In this document: piece after piece, positions 34,756 to 43,347 of the stretch
Layout of the letters: every line of letters begins with the position of its first letter
How positions within the stretch are numbered: the first letter of the stretch is position 1
Source: Lyngbya confervoides BDU141951
GTDB taxonomy: Bacteria > Cyanobacteriota > Cyanobacteriia > Thermosynechococcales > Thermosynechococcaceae
Direction of reading: 5' to 3'
Assembly: GCF_000817775.3 (NCBI RefSeq)
Contig: NZ_JTHE03000044.1
Location: forward strand, 1-64,000
DNA length: 64,000 nt
Translations under genes and position numbers: made by a program
The notes under the pieces: model-generated
The model's input: only the letters and a program-made list of their open reading frames with translations
Told to the model about the DNA's origin: nothing
Databases searched by the model: none

Positions 34756-37668
34756 GTGTCTTCTAAGCCCCCCCTGGAAAGTTCCTACGAGCAATTTTTG
34801 GAGCTTTACAACAGTGTTCCTCAAGTTTTGTCTGCTTATGCTGTAGCCGTTAGCGAAACGGCTGAGAGCTACCAGGAAAAAAGGGAGGAAGGGCTGCTAT
34901 TTCAGGCTGACCTACGCGGGAAACTTTGGATCATTCAGTTACGATCTCCTGAATCAGAGCTGGAATGGCACCTGGTACCCTGTACAACTTCAAACTTCAA
35001 CCCCAAGCGAATCCGTGCCTATCGGTACCTCTTTCAGGTTGAAGGTGAGATTCCTCATCCCCACAGCTCCTACTTTCTAGTGAAAGCTGCCCAGGTGATT
35101 CTTTTGCCTGATGGTCAAACCTGGCAACTGAAACAGTGTGGGATGCTGCAAGGCGAAGCGCGGTCATCGAAATCTCTAACCTCCCTCAATCAACAGGTTG
35201 CAGATCTAGAGAAACGAAACCGACAGATTGAGCAACAAATCCAGAGGCTTTCAGGTCTGGAAACGCAAAATCAACAGATCGAGCCGAAGATTCAGAAGAT
35301 TACGGATATAGAAGCACAAAGCCGACAGATCAAGCCACAGCTTCCGGCAGATCTTGCTCTCGCCGCCAAACCTGAAGTCCAGCCTTCCGGCGTAAAACTC
35401 ATTCGCAATGAAGATTCACATGACAACAAGCCAGCTTGGACATTAGCGAGCTGCCTTGAAACATCAGATTGTTTTCTGCCAGACTTTAAATTCATTGATC
35501 TCGAAAATGCTTTGCCGGGCGCATATCTGCCCAAGGGTGAACCGATCACATTCAAGGGCAAACTGGTGACGCCGCTTCTGCCGCTTAATCCAGTTCTACT
35601 GGACTACTTTACCCCTAAAGATTTAGTCAGGAGGCTAAAGCTTCAGCTTTTGGGTAATGAGGGTCTGATGGTGCGAGTCACTTTAGACCTGCCATCAAGT
35701 GTAGTGGATAATGACTCGCGCCTCGAAATCTACAAGGTAACAAAAGACTATCCACTTCTGGAAGAAAACTCTATCCATGAAGTCCCAGTTCTGGAGATTT
35801 GCCCCCATTTTCGTACAGCGGACTGGCAGGATTACTATGTCTTTTATTACGACGCAGAATATGGGGGTGACACATTTCAAGTGTATATTCCAGGAAGTCA
35901 GCGGGTTAACCACTTTCAAGAGGGAGATGGACAATACCAGATTGCTAATTTAACAGAATTTCCGACTTGCATTCGTGCCTTAAATAGTAAAGAACAAACC
36001 ATTGGCCTTATTTTGCCTTTAACCCCAGATCTCATTGAACCCTATCGATCTTGGACTGTTGGGGTTGATTTTGGAACCTTCCGCACGAATGTTCACATTA
36101 ATCAAGATGGGCGTATTCAGCCGTTGCCACTGGCAAATCTGAACCTGAAAATCACCGAGGTACCCAACGATACACGTATTCCGGTCCTGTTTGAATATTT
36201 TATCCCCGAGTACTTCGTTCCCTTGGCTAAACCATTACCCTTACAGAATGCTCTAACCACAAGAGGAAAGCCCCATTCAAACTCGAGCAAAGAGCAGGTC
36301 ATCCTTGATGGTCGAATCTATATTCCAGACCTGAGTACCTTCCAACCCAACGAGAATTGGATTGAAACGGATTTAACCGGCAATCCCACATCTCTGCGTC
36401 TTTTCCTACATCATTTAGCCCTGCTCATTAGTGCAAATGCTGTTAGGCAGGGCATTGCAAATATTCAGTGGTCCCTATCGTACCCTTCGACATTTTCTGT
36501 CAGAGACCGTATTCGTTTTGCTCAAATGTGGCAAGTTATCTCTGAAGAACTCTCAGAAAGCACTGGCCTTCAATATCAATGCCCTAAGTACGATGATGTC
36601 ATTCACCTGCGCACCCAGAGCTGGGCACTTGCCCAATATTTCGTGAATTTTCAAGGGCAGGAGTTTGCAACTAGAACCTGTATTCATATAGAGGATTTAA
36701 TCTCTAGCATTTCTATTTGGGAAGATAACCGTTTAGTCAGTCAATGTTCACTGCAATTGGCGGGACGGGATTTATTTGCACAATTTTTAGCAATGAATCC
36801 TGACTTTTTTCTACGGTTGATGGAGCAGGAAAGCCGCGATTGGAAGAAACTCAAAGCAGATGATTTTTACTTGCGTCTTGACGTTTGGATGGGTCGAGAA
36901 AGTGAACAGTGGTTAAGGCTCAAGCGAGTTGCTGCGGGAGAAGATGAACAATTCCAGGGGTTATTACATTTGATGATTGTCGGATTTGGGGGACTATACT
37001 ACTACGTTGGCATGTTGCTTAAGAAGCTTGCCACTCAAGGCAGGTATAGATCCGATAAGATACCAGCAATGTTCCTGGGCGGGCATCAATCATCCCTACT
37101 ACATTGGCTTGCGCCTAACGGGGCGTTTAGCAGCGGTTCAAAGGTGAATTTATTGCTGAGTCGGATGCTAAGTGCTGGGGCAGAGGTCGCTGATACAGAA
37201 TCACTCACATTCTTAAGTACCTGTCCACTAGATGATGTTGCTTTGGGCTTAGTTTCAAATCGAACAACGCTCGAAAAGTTGAACTATGGAGCTAGAGACT
37301 TAGTCATTGCGGGGGAAGATTGCAGGGTGAATGGAAAAGAGGTTTCTTGGCAAGAATTTCTTCAGATTGAAGAAGAAGTACGCAGGTTTCAGATTCCGAT
37401 CCTATTCCGACTTCCCCACTTTCTAGGCAGCATGAATCGGGCACTTGAGGAGCTAAGTATCGAAGGTCTAAAGCCTCAACCCTATTTCCAACCTCGAAGT
37501 CGCTCAGACGAATACCAAGAATATATCTGGAAAAAGGTGCATCTTGAGTTGTACAGGAGCTTGCCAAGCTTTACTGAAGAGAATCACCGTTTACAGTTTA
37601 ACCCACCCTTCATTTTAGGCTTGAAGGCTCTGCTGCGAGTTTTAGGACAAGAGTGGGTCAACAGATAA
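34756..37668 (+). CDS. Hsp70-like pseudo-ATPase with shared N-terminal module
   Basis: A GTG start at 34756 is chosen: GGAG lies eight bases upstream, and the resulting N-terminus aligns with the WD40 gene's start (SYEQFLELYNSVPQVLSAYAV). A longer TTG-initiated frame overlaps the previous gene by 40 bases. The 970-residue protein has the shared module (about 9-130), a coiled coil (140-195) and a region homologous to the ATPase at 29281 to its end. Phosphate-1 is altered to VGVDFGTFRTNV (435-446), and phosphate-2 reads CIHIEDLISS (642-651) instead of CIDMGGGTSD, losing the key aspartate and all three glycines. It should not hydrolyse ATP; a regulatory or structural partner is likely. Visibly more AT-rich than its paralogue. 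Confidence 0.85.
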   Translation: MSSKPPLESSYEQFLELYNSVPQVLSAYAVAVSETAESYQEKREEGLLFQADLRGKLWIIQLRSPESELEWHLVPCTTSNFNPKRIRAYRYLFQVEGEIPHPHSSYFLVKAAQVILLPDGQTWQLKQCGMLQGEARSSKSLTSLNQQVADLEKRNRQIEQQIQRLSGLETQNQQIEPKIQKITDIEAQSRQIKPQLPADLALAAKPEVQPSGVKLIRNEDSHDNKPAWTLASCLETSDCFLPDFKFIDLENALPGAYLPKGEPITFKGKLVTPLLPLNPVLLDYFTPKDLVRRLKLQLLGNEGLMVRVTLDLPSSVVDNDSRLEIYKVTKDYPLLEENSIHEVPVLEICPHFRTADWQDYYVFYYDAEYGGDTFQVYIPGSQRVNHFQEGDGQYQIANLTEFPTCIRALNSKEQTIGLILPLTPDLIEPYRSWTVGVDFGTFRTNVHINQDGRIQPLPLANLNLKITEVPNDTRIPVLFEYFIPEYFVPLAKPLPLQNALTTRGKPHSNSSKEQVILDGRIYIPDLSTFQPNENWIETDLTGNPTSLRLFLHHLALLISANAVRQGIANIQWSLSYPSTFSVRDRIRFAQMWQVISEELSESTGLQYQCPKYDDVIHLRTQSWALAQYFVNFQGQEFATRTCIHIEDLISSISIWEDNRLVSQCSLQLAGRDLFAQFLAMNPDFFLRLMEQESRDWKKLKADDFYLRLDVWMGRESEQWLRLKRVAAGEDEQFQGLLHLMIVGFGGLYYYVGMLLKKLATQGRYRSDKIPAMFLGGHQSSLLHWLAPNGAFSSGSKVNLLLSRMLSAGAEVADTESLTFLSTCPLDDVALGLVSNRTTLEKLNYGARDLVIAGEDCRVNGKEVSWQEFLQIEEEVRRFQIPILFRLPHFLGSMNRALEELSIEGLKPQPYFQPRSRSDEYQEYIWKKVHLELYRSLPSFTEENHRLQFNPPFILGLKALLRVLGQEWVNR

Positions 37669-37795
37669 GCATTTTGGGAATTTAATTAAGCAAATTTAGA
37701 AGAATTCAAAAGCATCGGTTATAAACCTGGTTTTCCTCCTAGACCAAGATGCAGTCTTAAGAAGAAGATCCCTAGTACCACCATCCTATTTCCCC

Positions 37796-39280
37796 ATGGA
37801 TCAGTCTCAATGTACAGCATTAGCAGTCAGCTACGATCAATTTATTGAGCTGTACAACAGCATTCCCCAGGTTTTGTCTGCCTACGCGATCGCGGTCAAT
37901 GAAACCGCTGAAAGCTATCGTCAACAGCGGCAAATCCAGCTTGAATTTCAGGCCGATCTTCGAGGGAAATTCTGGATTGTGCAACTGCATCCTCCCCATC
38001 AAGGACGGCAATGGTATCTGATTCCCCAGGCTAGCTTCAGCTTTCACTACCGCAAAATTCGTGCTTTCCGACATTTATTTGAGGTGGAAGGCGAAATCCC
38101 CCATGCCCATAGCCCATTCTTTGTGGAAAGCGCTGCTCAGGTTACGCTGTTGCCCGATGGTCTCACCTGGCGCGCAGAGCAGACGGGACGAATTCAGAGT
38201 GGCACACCACCAACCCTGTCCTTGGCGGCTCTCAGTCGTCAACTTCAGGCCATGGAGGATCGAGTTAAACAGCTAGAACAGCAGCCGCAACTACCCGTAG
38301 AGTCGTCCTTTGCCGCAGCAAGTTCAAATATCATTGTTACCCCCTCCGCTCGTTCCTGGAGTCAAGTCAAACAAATTCAGCACCTCACGGGTCATGAAGA
38401 TGACATTCGAGCGCTCATTATCCGACCTTGGGCTGAGAAGCAGAAAAATATCTTGATTAGCGGCAGTCACGACAAAACTATCAAATTTTGGTTTTTAGAA
38501 ACCGGTGAATTCATCCAAACCTTCAATACCCTTGAAAAGGTTCAACTGCTCCGCTATAGTGCGGATTCAAGGCAATTAGCGATCGCAGACGCCAGCGCCA
38601 CCGTTGCCCTTTGGGACCTAGACCATCGCCAAAGTAGTCGACTTGTGCATCAGCAGGGCGTCGTTGCAATGGCCTTTGTTCCCCAGTCTCCGCTGTTGGT
38701 TTCCTATAGTTTGGATCGACTGTTATCCCTTTGGGACCTGCGCACTCAAAAACTTCAAACAGTGGTCGACTCAACCGCTGAGCCCCTAGTAGACTTAGTG
38801 GCTTTACCGGATGGACAACATTTAATCACCAGTCATGTAGCCACTCAAACCACGCCCGGCGTCCTCAGCTATTCTCTCAAGCTCTGGAACCTGAAAGCTC
38901 TCAATCGTCCCCAGGCGACGGTCAAAGTCCCTTCCCTAATGTCTTGCCTGACCTTAAACACCGATGCCTCAGTTCTGGCCGCTGCAAGCAGCGATCGCAG
39001 CATACACCTTAGAGCAGTGCCCTCCTTAAAGCTAATCCTGGTCCTAGCCCCCCATAGAGGGGGCGTTCAAGCCCTTGCCTTTCATCCCGAGAATGAAATC
39101 CTGGCTACCGGAGACAGTCATGGCGAGTTTAAACTCTGGCATTGGAAAACAGGGGATTGTTTGACTCAAGGTTCTGGTCGAACGGATGCCCTCAATGCTC
39201 TCACCTTTAGTCCCGAGGGAGACAAACTAGTGACCGCTGGGAAGGGAGGCGACATTCACATTTGGGGTCCAGATCCTTAG
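37796..39280 (+). CDS. WD40 repeat protein with shared N-terminal module
   Basis: The 494-residue protein starts with the shared module (SYDQFIELYNSIPQVLSAYAIAVNETAES, read in pieces; then RGKFWIVQL, WYLIP, LLPDGLTW), followed by a short coiled coil (about 145-160) and a beta-propeller of about seven WD40 blades from residue 195, for example HLTGHEDDIRAL, SGSHDKTIKFW and the final AGKGGDIHIWG. WD40 propellers are interaction platforms. It is 127 bases after the pseudo-ATPase and may be co-transcribed or have its own promoter. The shared module ties it to the cytoskeleton-like locus. Confidence 0.85.
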   Translation: MDQSQCTALAVSYDQFIELYNSIPQVLSAYAIAVNETAESYRQQRQIQLEFQADLRGKFWIVQLHPPHQGRQWYLIPQASFSFHYRKIRAFRHLFEVEGEIPHAHSPFFVESAAQVTLLPDGLTWRAEQTGRIQSGTPPTLSLAALSRQLQAMEDRVKQLEQQPQLPVESSFAAASSNIIVTPSARSWSQVKQIQHLTGHEDDIRALIIRPWAEKQKNILISGSHDKTIKFWFLETGEFIQTFNTLEKVQLLRYSADSRQLAIADASATVALWDLDHRQSSRLVHQQGVVAMAFVPQSPLLVSYSLDRLLSLWDLRTQKLQTVVDSTAEPLVDLVALPDGQHLITSHVATQTTPGVLSYSLKLWNLKALNRPQATVKVPSLMSCLTLNTDASVLAAASSDRSIHLRAVPSLKLILVLAPHRGGVQALAFHPENEILATGDSHGEFKLWHWKTGDCLTQGSGRTDALNALTFSPEGDKLVTAGKGGDIHIWGPDP

Positions 39281-39360
39281 CACGCCCTCCCAGTGCCTCG
39301 GTCAGCCCCTCCCAGGGAAACACTTTATAATGCGGGGGATAACTGGACCATCGGAAGAAT

Positions 39361-40167
39361 ATGGGATTGAGTGGACCAAAACGATGCATGGCGATCGCGG
39401 TTGTGGCGGTCTTTCTCATGCTGTGGGCTGGGTTCGGACCAGCCTGGGCCATGTCTCCTGACCCGGAAGAACTTCAGACCTGGAGTCAAGCCAATGTTTT
39501 GTATCTAGCGGAAAATCACGACCAGATCGCCGACCATCAAAGCCAGATGCAGATCCTGGAGCAGTTACCGGCCCATCGCGTTACCCTGGCAATGGAAATG
39601 TTTCAGCGTCCCTACCAGGCTGACCTCGATGCCTATCTCACCGGCGACCTGGATGAGACCATGCTCAAAACTCGAACCGAGTTTGAACAGCGCTGGGGAT
39701 ATGACTGGGAATTTTATGCCCCCCTGTTGCGCTTTGCTCAACATCACCACATTCGAGTTCTGGCGCTCAATACCCCCTTAGAGGTGACCCGCAAGGTCGG
39801 ATCGCAGGGATTGGCAGGACTCGATCGCGCCGATTTTCAATGGATCCCCCCCATCGAAGATGTAGACCTGGATCATCCTGACTACCGCGATCGCCTTCGG
39901 TATTTCTATGACACCTATCACGCCGACCAAGCCAGCCACGAAGGGTTTGATTATTTCTACCAGGCTCAAGTCCTGTGGGATGAAACGATGGCAGAGGCGA
40001 TCGCCGCCCAGGTAAACACCCATCCCGATCAACTGGTGGTGGTTTTGGTGGGAGCAGCCCACGTGTTTAACGAGTACGGCATTCCCGAACGCGTCGCCCG
40101 CCGAATTCAGATCCCCCATTTTCAACAATATTCAGTGCGCCTCACCCCTCCAGAGCGGATCCCATAA
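39361..40167 (+). CDS. ChaN-like haem-binding protein, secreted form
   Basis: The 268-residue protein has a signal peptide (hydrophobic core, then AWAM near residue 30) but no lipobox cysteine. Its body matches the ChaN-like lipoprotein at 11340-12218 through VLYLAENHDQIADH, AMEMFQRPYQADLDAYL, QRWGYDWEFYAPLLRFA, VLWDETMA and VVLVGAAHVFNEYGIP. It is expected in the periplasm or lumen. Neighbours are unrelated, so it may act independently of the haem locus. Haem binding is inferred from the family only. Confidence 0.85.
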   Translation: MGLSGPKRCMAIAVVAVFLMLWAGFGPAWAMSPDPEELQTWSQANVLYLAENHDQIADHQSQMQILEQLPAHRVTLAMEMFQRPYQADLDAYLTGDLDETMLKTRTEFEQRWGYDWEFYAPLLRFAQHHHIRVLALNTPLEVTRKVGSQGLAGLDRADFQWIPPIEDVDLDHPDYRDRLRYFYDTYHADQASHEGFDYFYQAQVLWDETMAEAIAAQVNTHPDQLVVVLVGAAHVFNEYGIPERVARRIQIPHFQQYSVRLTPPERIP

Positions 40168-40227
40168 CGGAACTTGAAACTGCCCCCAAACCGGGAAGAT
40201 CGGCTAAAGTGCCGATAAAATAAGCCC

Positions 40228-40256
40228 TTGACAGGTAAAATCCCAACTGTTATTCT
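40228..40256 (+). promoter_or_regulatory. sigma-70 type promoter
   Basis: TTGACA at 40228-40233 and TATTCT at 40251-40256 are separated by 17 bases. It points toward the DUF2808 gene, leaving a leader of roughly 130 bases. Confidence 0.6.
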
Positions 40257-40391
40257 CTGAAGAAATGAAATAAAATACGTATTATCCCTGAGATGCGTTC
40301 GAATCTGATGTGCTACGGCAGCCGATAGGTCCAGTTTCGACGAGACGGCATCATCACACTTGGGGGCAATCCTGTTCTGTGGGAGGACAAT

Positions 40392-40856
40392 ATGAAGCGG
40401 CTTTACTCCATTCTTGCGGCCAGTCTGTTAGGGCTAGGGAGCGTCACACCCGCGATCGCCCTTGGGAGTGCCGAGATCTCTCAGATCGTTTCCGCCGTTG
40501 CGGTTCCCAAGGATCACAATGCTCCCTTTGCCCGCTATCACATTCGTATCCAGGTTGCAGGGAATCCAGTGTCTCAGTTAAAAATGAAGACCCCGTCGGC
40601 CCTCCAGATTGGGCAGGTCGCAGCCTTTGCCCAGGGCCAGACCTTGCCGGTGCAGTCCACCACCCTTCCTTCCGGTGAAACCGAGCTAACCTTTGCCCAG
40701 GCGGTGCCGCCGGGAGCGGAACTAGAGGTGCAGCTCCTGAATGTTCGTCACGCCACAAACTTAAACCGCATTTGGCAGTTCCCCATTGCGGTGAGTGCCT
40801 CTCCAGGTGCCGCCGATCAGTCCATTGGCATTGCCCGGATTCATACGTTTTGGTAG
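40392..40856 (+). CDS. DUF2808 family exported protein
   Basis: The 154-residue protein has a cleavable signal peptide (MKRLYSILAASLLGL, cleavage near AIA-LG) and a small beta-rich body with FARYHIRIQVAGNPVSQL, VPPGAELEVQLLNVRH and a C-terminal IARIHTFW. This matches the cyanobacterial DUF2808 family, whose role is unknown. A promoter-like TTGACA-N17-TATTCT lies upstream. It converges on the multicopper oxidase with 72 bases between the stops. Confidence 0.85.
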   Translation: MKRLYSILAASLLGLGSVTPAIALGSAEISQIVSAVAVPKDHNAPFARYHIRIQVAGNPVSQLKMKTPSALQIGQVAAFAQGQTLPVQSTTLPSGETELTFAQAVPPGAELEVQLLNVRHATNLNRIWQFPIAVSASPGAADQSIGIARIHTFW

Positions 40857-40928
40857 CGCGGCGCCCTCTGCCCAGGCCCCCGGATCAGACGCGGATCACG
40901 CCATACTCTGCGAATCCTGGGCCTCATC

Positions 40929-42629
40929 CTAGCGGCCCGTCCCGTAAAGTTCCCGGTCAAACTCCTCAATTGCCTCGCGGTCGTAGGGGTTCGGAGGAGT
41001 GGGATAGGCCACTTTAAAAGGGCTCATCTGGGCAATGTCCTGAGCTGGTGCAGACTTGGGGCTGGGGCCATTTTGCCCCACCTCAAACACCGTCATCATG
41101 GAATGATCTTCATGGACGAGATTGTGGCAGTGCATCATAAATTTTCCCTGGATAAATCGGCGCTTGTAGCCCTTCCTGCGGGGGCCAAACTCACCAATCA
41201 CCCGGACCACCTGAAATTCACCCACATGAAAAACATCCTTCCAGCCCATTTCATAGGGCCGGGGGGGTAAACCATTGCGATCGAGCACTTGCATATCAAT
41301 TAAATGAACGTGGACGGGATGGAACCAGCCGCTACCAGGGTTAAAAAACTCCCAAATCTCAATATCGCCAACGCCTGGATTAGCATCCACCCGATTTTCG
41401 TCCCACTGCTTTCCGTTAATGAGCCAACGGTTAAAGCTCCGCTCAAATCGAAAGGTTCTGGTGCGATCTGCCGTCTTCTCCGGTAGCCGCTCCACAGGTC
41501 TGAGGGTCTCGGGAATCTGGCTGTCATCAGGAACCTCACCCCCCACAACCTCAAAACACATGAGGGTATGAATGCGATCGTCAATGTCAATACTTCCCGA
41601 AAACCCAATATTTTTCAGAAAAAGACAGTCCCCCTCTTCATAACGGCAAAAGTCAATGATGATCTCATAGCGCTCCGCCATATCAATGCGCAGGGTTTGA
41701 TAGGGGGTTTTTAGCTCTACTGGGGTTGCCAGGAGCCCACCGTCGCTGCCAATCACCACCATGGTTTCCCCCACGGTCAGGCGATTTTCCTGTTGACTTA
41801 AGGCCAGCTGAAAGCTACGAGAGGCCGAGGCATTTAAGAGTCGGAAGCGGTACTTGCGACGTTCCACCTGCATTTTGGGCCAGGGGATACCATTGACCAG
41901 GCTCACGTCTCCATAGGTGCTGCGCATCTGGCGATCGTCAAACACCAGCTGTAAATCCTCACCATTGAGGGGATTGACCTCAAAGAAGGCATCCCGCAGA
42001 ATCAGTGGGACATCGTAGGGGCCTTTGGGGAGGGGCAGCTGGCGTTCCAGCTCATCTTCCACAATGTACATCCCCGCCAATCCCTGGTAGACGTTGCGGG
42101 CCGTGTGGTCAATCGCATGGTCGTGATACCAGATGGTGGCAGCGCGGTCATTGGGATAGATGTAGTCTTTAAACTGCCCCGGTTTGATAAAGTCTGTGGC
42201 AAACCCGTCGTACTGAGGTAGGGACGCCATGCCATGGAGATGAACCACGGCATTAATCTCACCGCCTGATTGATCCTCCCCGAGCTGATTGATAAAGCGC
42301 ACCACAGACTGTCGGCCCCCCTCCTGTTCGTCTCCGCCCCGCTGTCGGATGGTGGGTCCTGGCAATCTACCGTTATAGCCCCAAATTTCGGTGGTGGTGC
42401 CAGGGACCAGGGAAATCCGGGCTTTTTTAAGGGCGATCGCATAGTAATCCGTGGTTTTGTCAGAGTAATCGGGCGGCAGGACAGGGGGGATGGGCAGCGG
42501 CTCTACAAAACGCGCAATCCTGGGGCTAAAGGGGGCGGCTAACACCGATCGGGTTGACCCCAGGGGGAGAAAAAAAGCACCACTGCTGATCAACCCTAGC
42601 TTAATTGCATCGCGTCGCGTGATTTTCAT
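40929..42629 (-). CDS. multicopper oxidase, Tat-exported
   Basis: The ATG at 42629 is chosen because GGAGG is seven bases upstream; an ATG six bases earlier is one base from the same site. A twin-arginine signal (TRRDAIKLGL) exports a folded enzyme. All copper-site motifs are present: HLHG (about 130-133), WYHDH, HPVHVHLID and HCHNLVHEDHSMM, giving the type 1 and trinuclear centres with Met as axial ligand. Such CotA/bilirubin-oxidase-like enzymes oxidise phenols, pigments or metals and reduce O2 to water in the periplasm. The natural substrate cannot be told. Length 566. Confidence 0.92.
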   Translation of the reverse strand: MKITRRDAIKLGLISSGAFFLPLGSTRSVLAAPFSPRIARFVEPLPIPPVLPPDYSDKTTDYYAIALKKARISLVPGTTTEIWGYNGRLPGPTIRQRGGDEQEGGRQSVVRFINQLGEDQSGGEINAVVHLHGMASLPQYDGFATDFIKPGQFKDYIYPNDRAATIWYHDHAIDHTARNVYQGLAGMYIVEDELERQLPLPKGPYDVPLILRDAFFEVNPLNGEDLQLVFDDRQMRSTYGDVSLVNGIPWPKMQVERRKYRFRLLNASASRSFQLALSQQENRLTVGETMVVIGSDGGLLATPVELKTPYQTLRIDMAERYEIIIDFCRYEEGDCLFLKNIGFSGSIDIDDRIHTLMCFEVVGGEVPDDSQIPETLRPVERLPEKTADRTRTFRFERSFNRWLINGKQWDENRVDANPGVGDIEIWEFFNPGSGWFHPVHVHLIDMQVLDRNGLPPRPYEMGWKDVFHVGEFQVVRVIGEFGPRRKGYKRRFIQGKFMMHCHNLVHEDHSMMTVFEVGQNGPSPKSAPAQDIAQMSPFKVAYPTPPNPYDREAIEEFDRELYGTGR

Positions 42630-42790
42630 TGCCATTCCTCCAATATTGCAGAATGGAGCTGCGCGAAGGAAAAATTATACGACTAGATTATATTCGGGCC
42701 AGCTTCCCTGATTCTGCGTTTAGATTCTCACTATAGGCCTGAAATATGACAATTTGAGCAACCCTAAGGTTCCCTCAAGCTTTTAAAGAC

Positions 42791-43174
42791 TTAACGATAC
42801 ATGGGGCGATCGCCATCCCCTGCACAGGCCTGGGGCTGGTAACTGGGACAGCGATCGCAAGGGCCGTCCGGATTGACCGCACAGCGCAGAAGCGTCGATC
42901 GGGCATTGTAGCGACAGCTCATATCACCAATGACCCACCGACCACCGATCCAGGATCGATCCGCGATCGCCTCAATTTTCTGAACAGACAGCAGGACGCG
43001 ATCGAGTTCATAGCGATTCATGCTCAGGCGGTAGCGGTGCCGTCGTTCTAAAACCACGTAATAGGCGCCCTCAATTTCGATCTGGGCGCCGGGCTGAGGA
43101 TTCCACTCCAGCTGAAAAGATCCCAAAGGGGTTTCTTGCACCAGAATATCCACAGAAAAGACTTCCGTTGTCAT
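42791..43174 (-). CDS. DUF6464 family protein
   Basis: Start at the ATG at 43174 (127 residues); the frame opens 14 codons earlier without support. It has an N-terminal beta-rich half with a VLERRHRYRL segment and a C-terminus with five cysteines (CRYNARSTLLRC...CDRCPSYQPQAC), which may bind a metal or form disulfides. I place it in the cyanobacterial DUF6464 family from memory of this pattern. Function unknown. It sits alone between the oxidase and EF-G genes. Confidence 0.7.
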   Translation of the reverse strand: MTTEVFSVDILVQETPLGSFQLEWNPQPGAQIEIEGAYYVVLERRHRYRLSMNRYELDRVLLSVQKIEAIADRSWIGGRWVIGDMSCRYNARSTLLRCAVNPDGPCDRCPSYQPQACAGDGDRPMYR

Positions 43175-43347
43175 ACCGCCACTACTCGCGTCTCCATCCG
43201 GGGCCGACCTCAGCAAGTTGGCCTGGATCTCAAAAGACCCTGGTAGCGATCATCCTACCAAGGTCTTCGAGATTCTTGGAGGGGGAACTCAGCCAGGTTC
43301 AGGCCGAACCCCTGCCTCCCTCCGTTCTATCCAGCCAGGACTCCCAG

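Noticed and set aside
35292-35561. Minus-strand open frame inside the pseudo-ATPase gene
   Set aside because: Antisense shadow of a clearly conserved coding frame.
40285-40330. GTTCGAATC resembling a tRNA T-loop
   Set aside because: The flanking bases do not form a T-stem and no acceptor or anticodon arm can be drawn around it.
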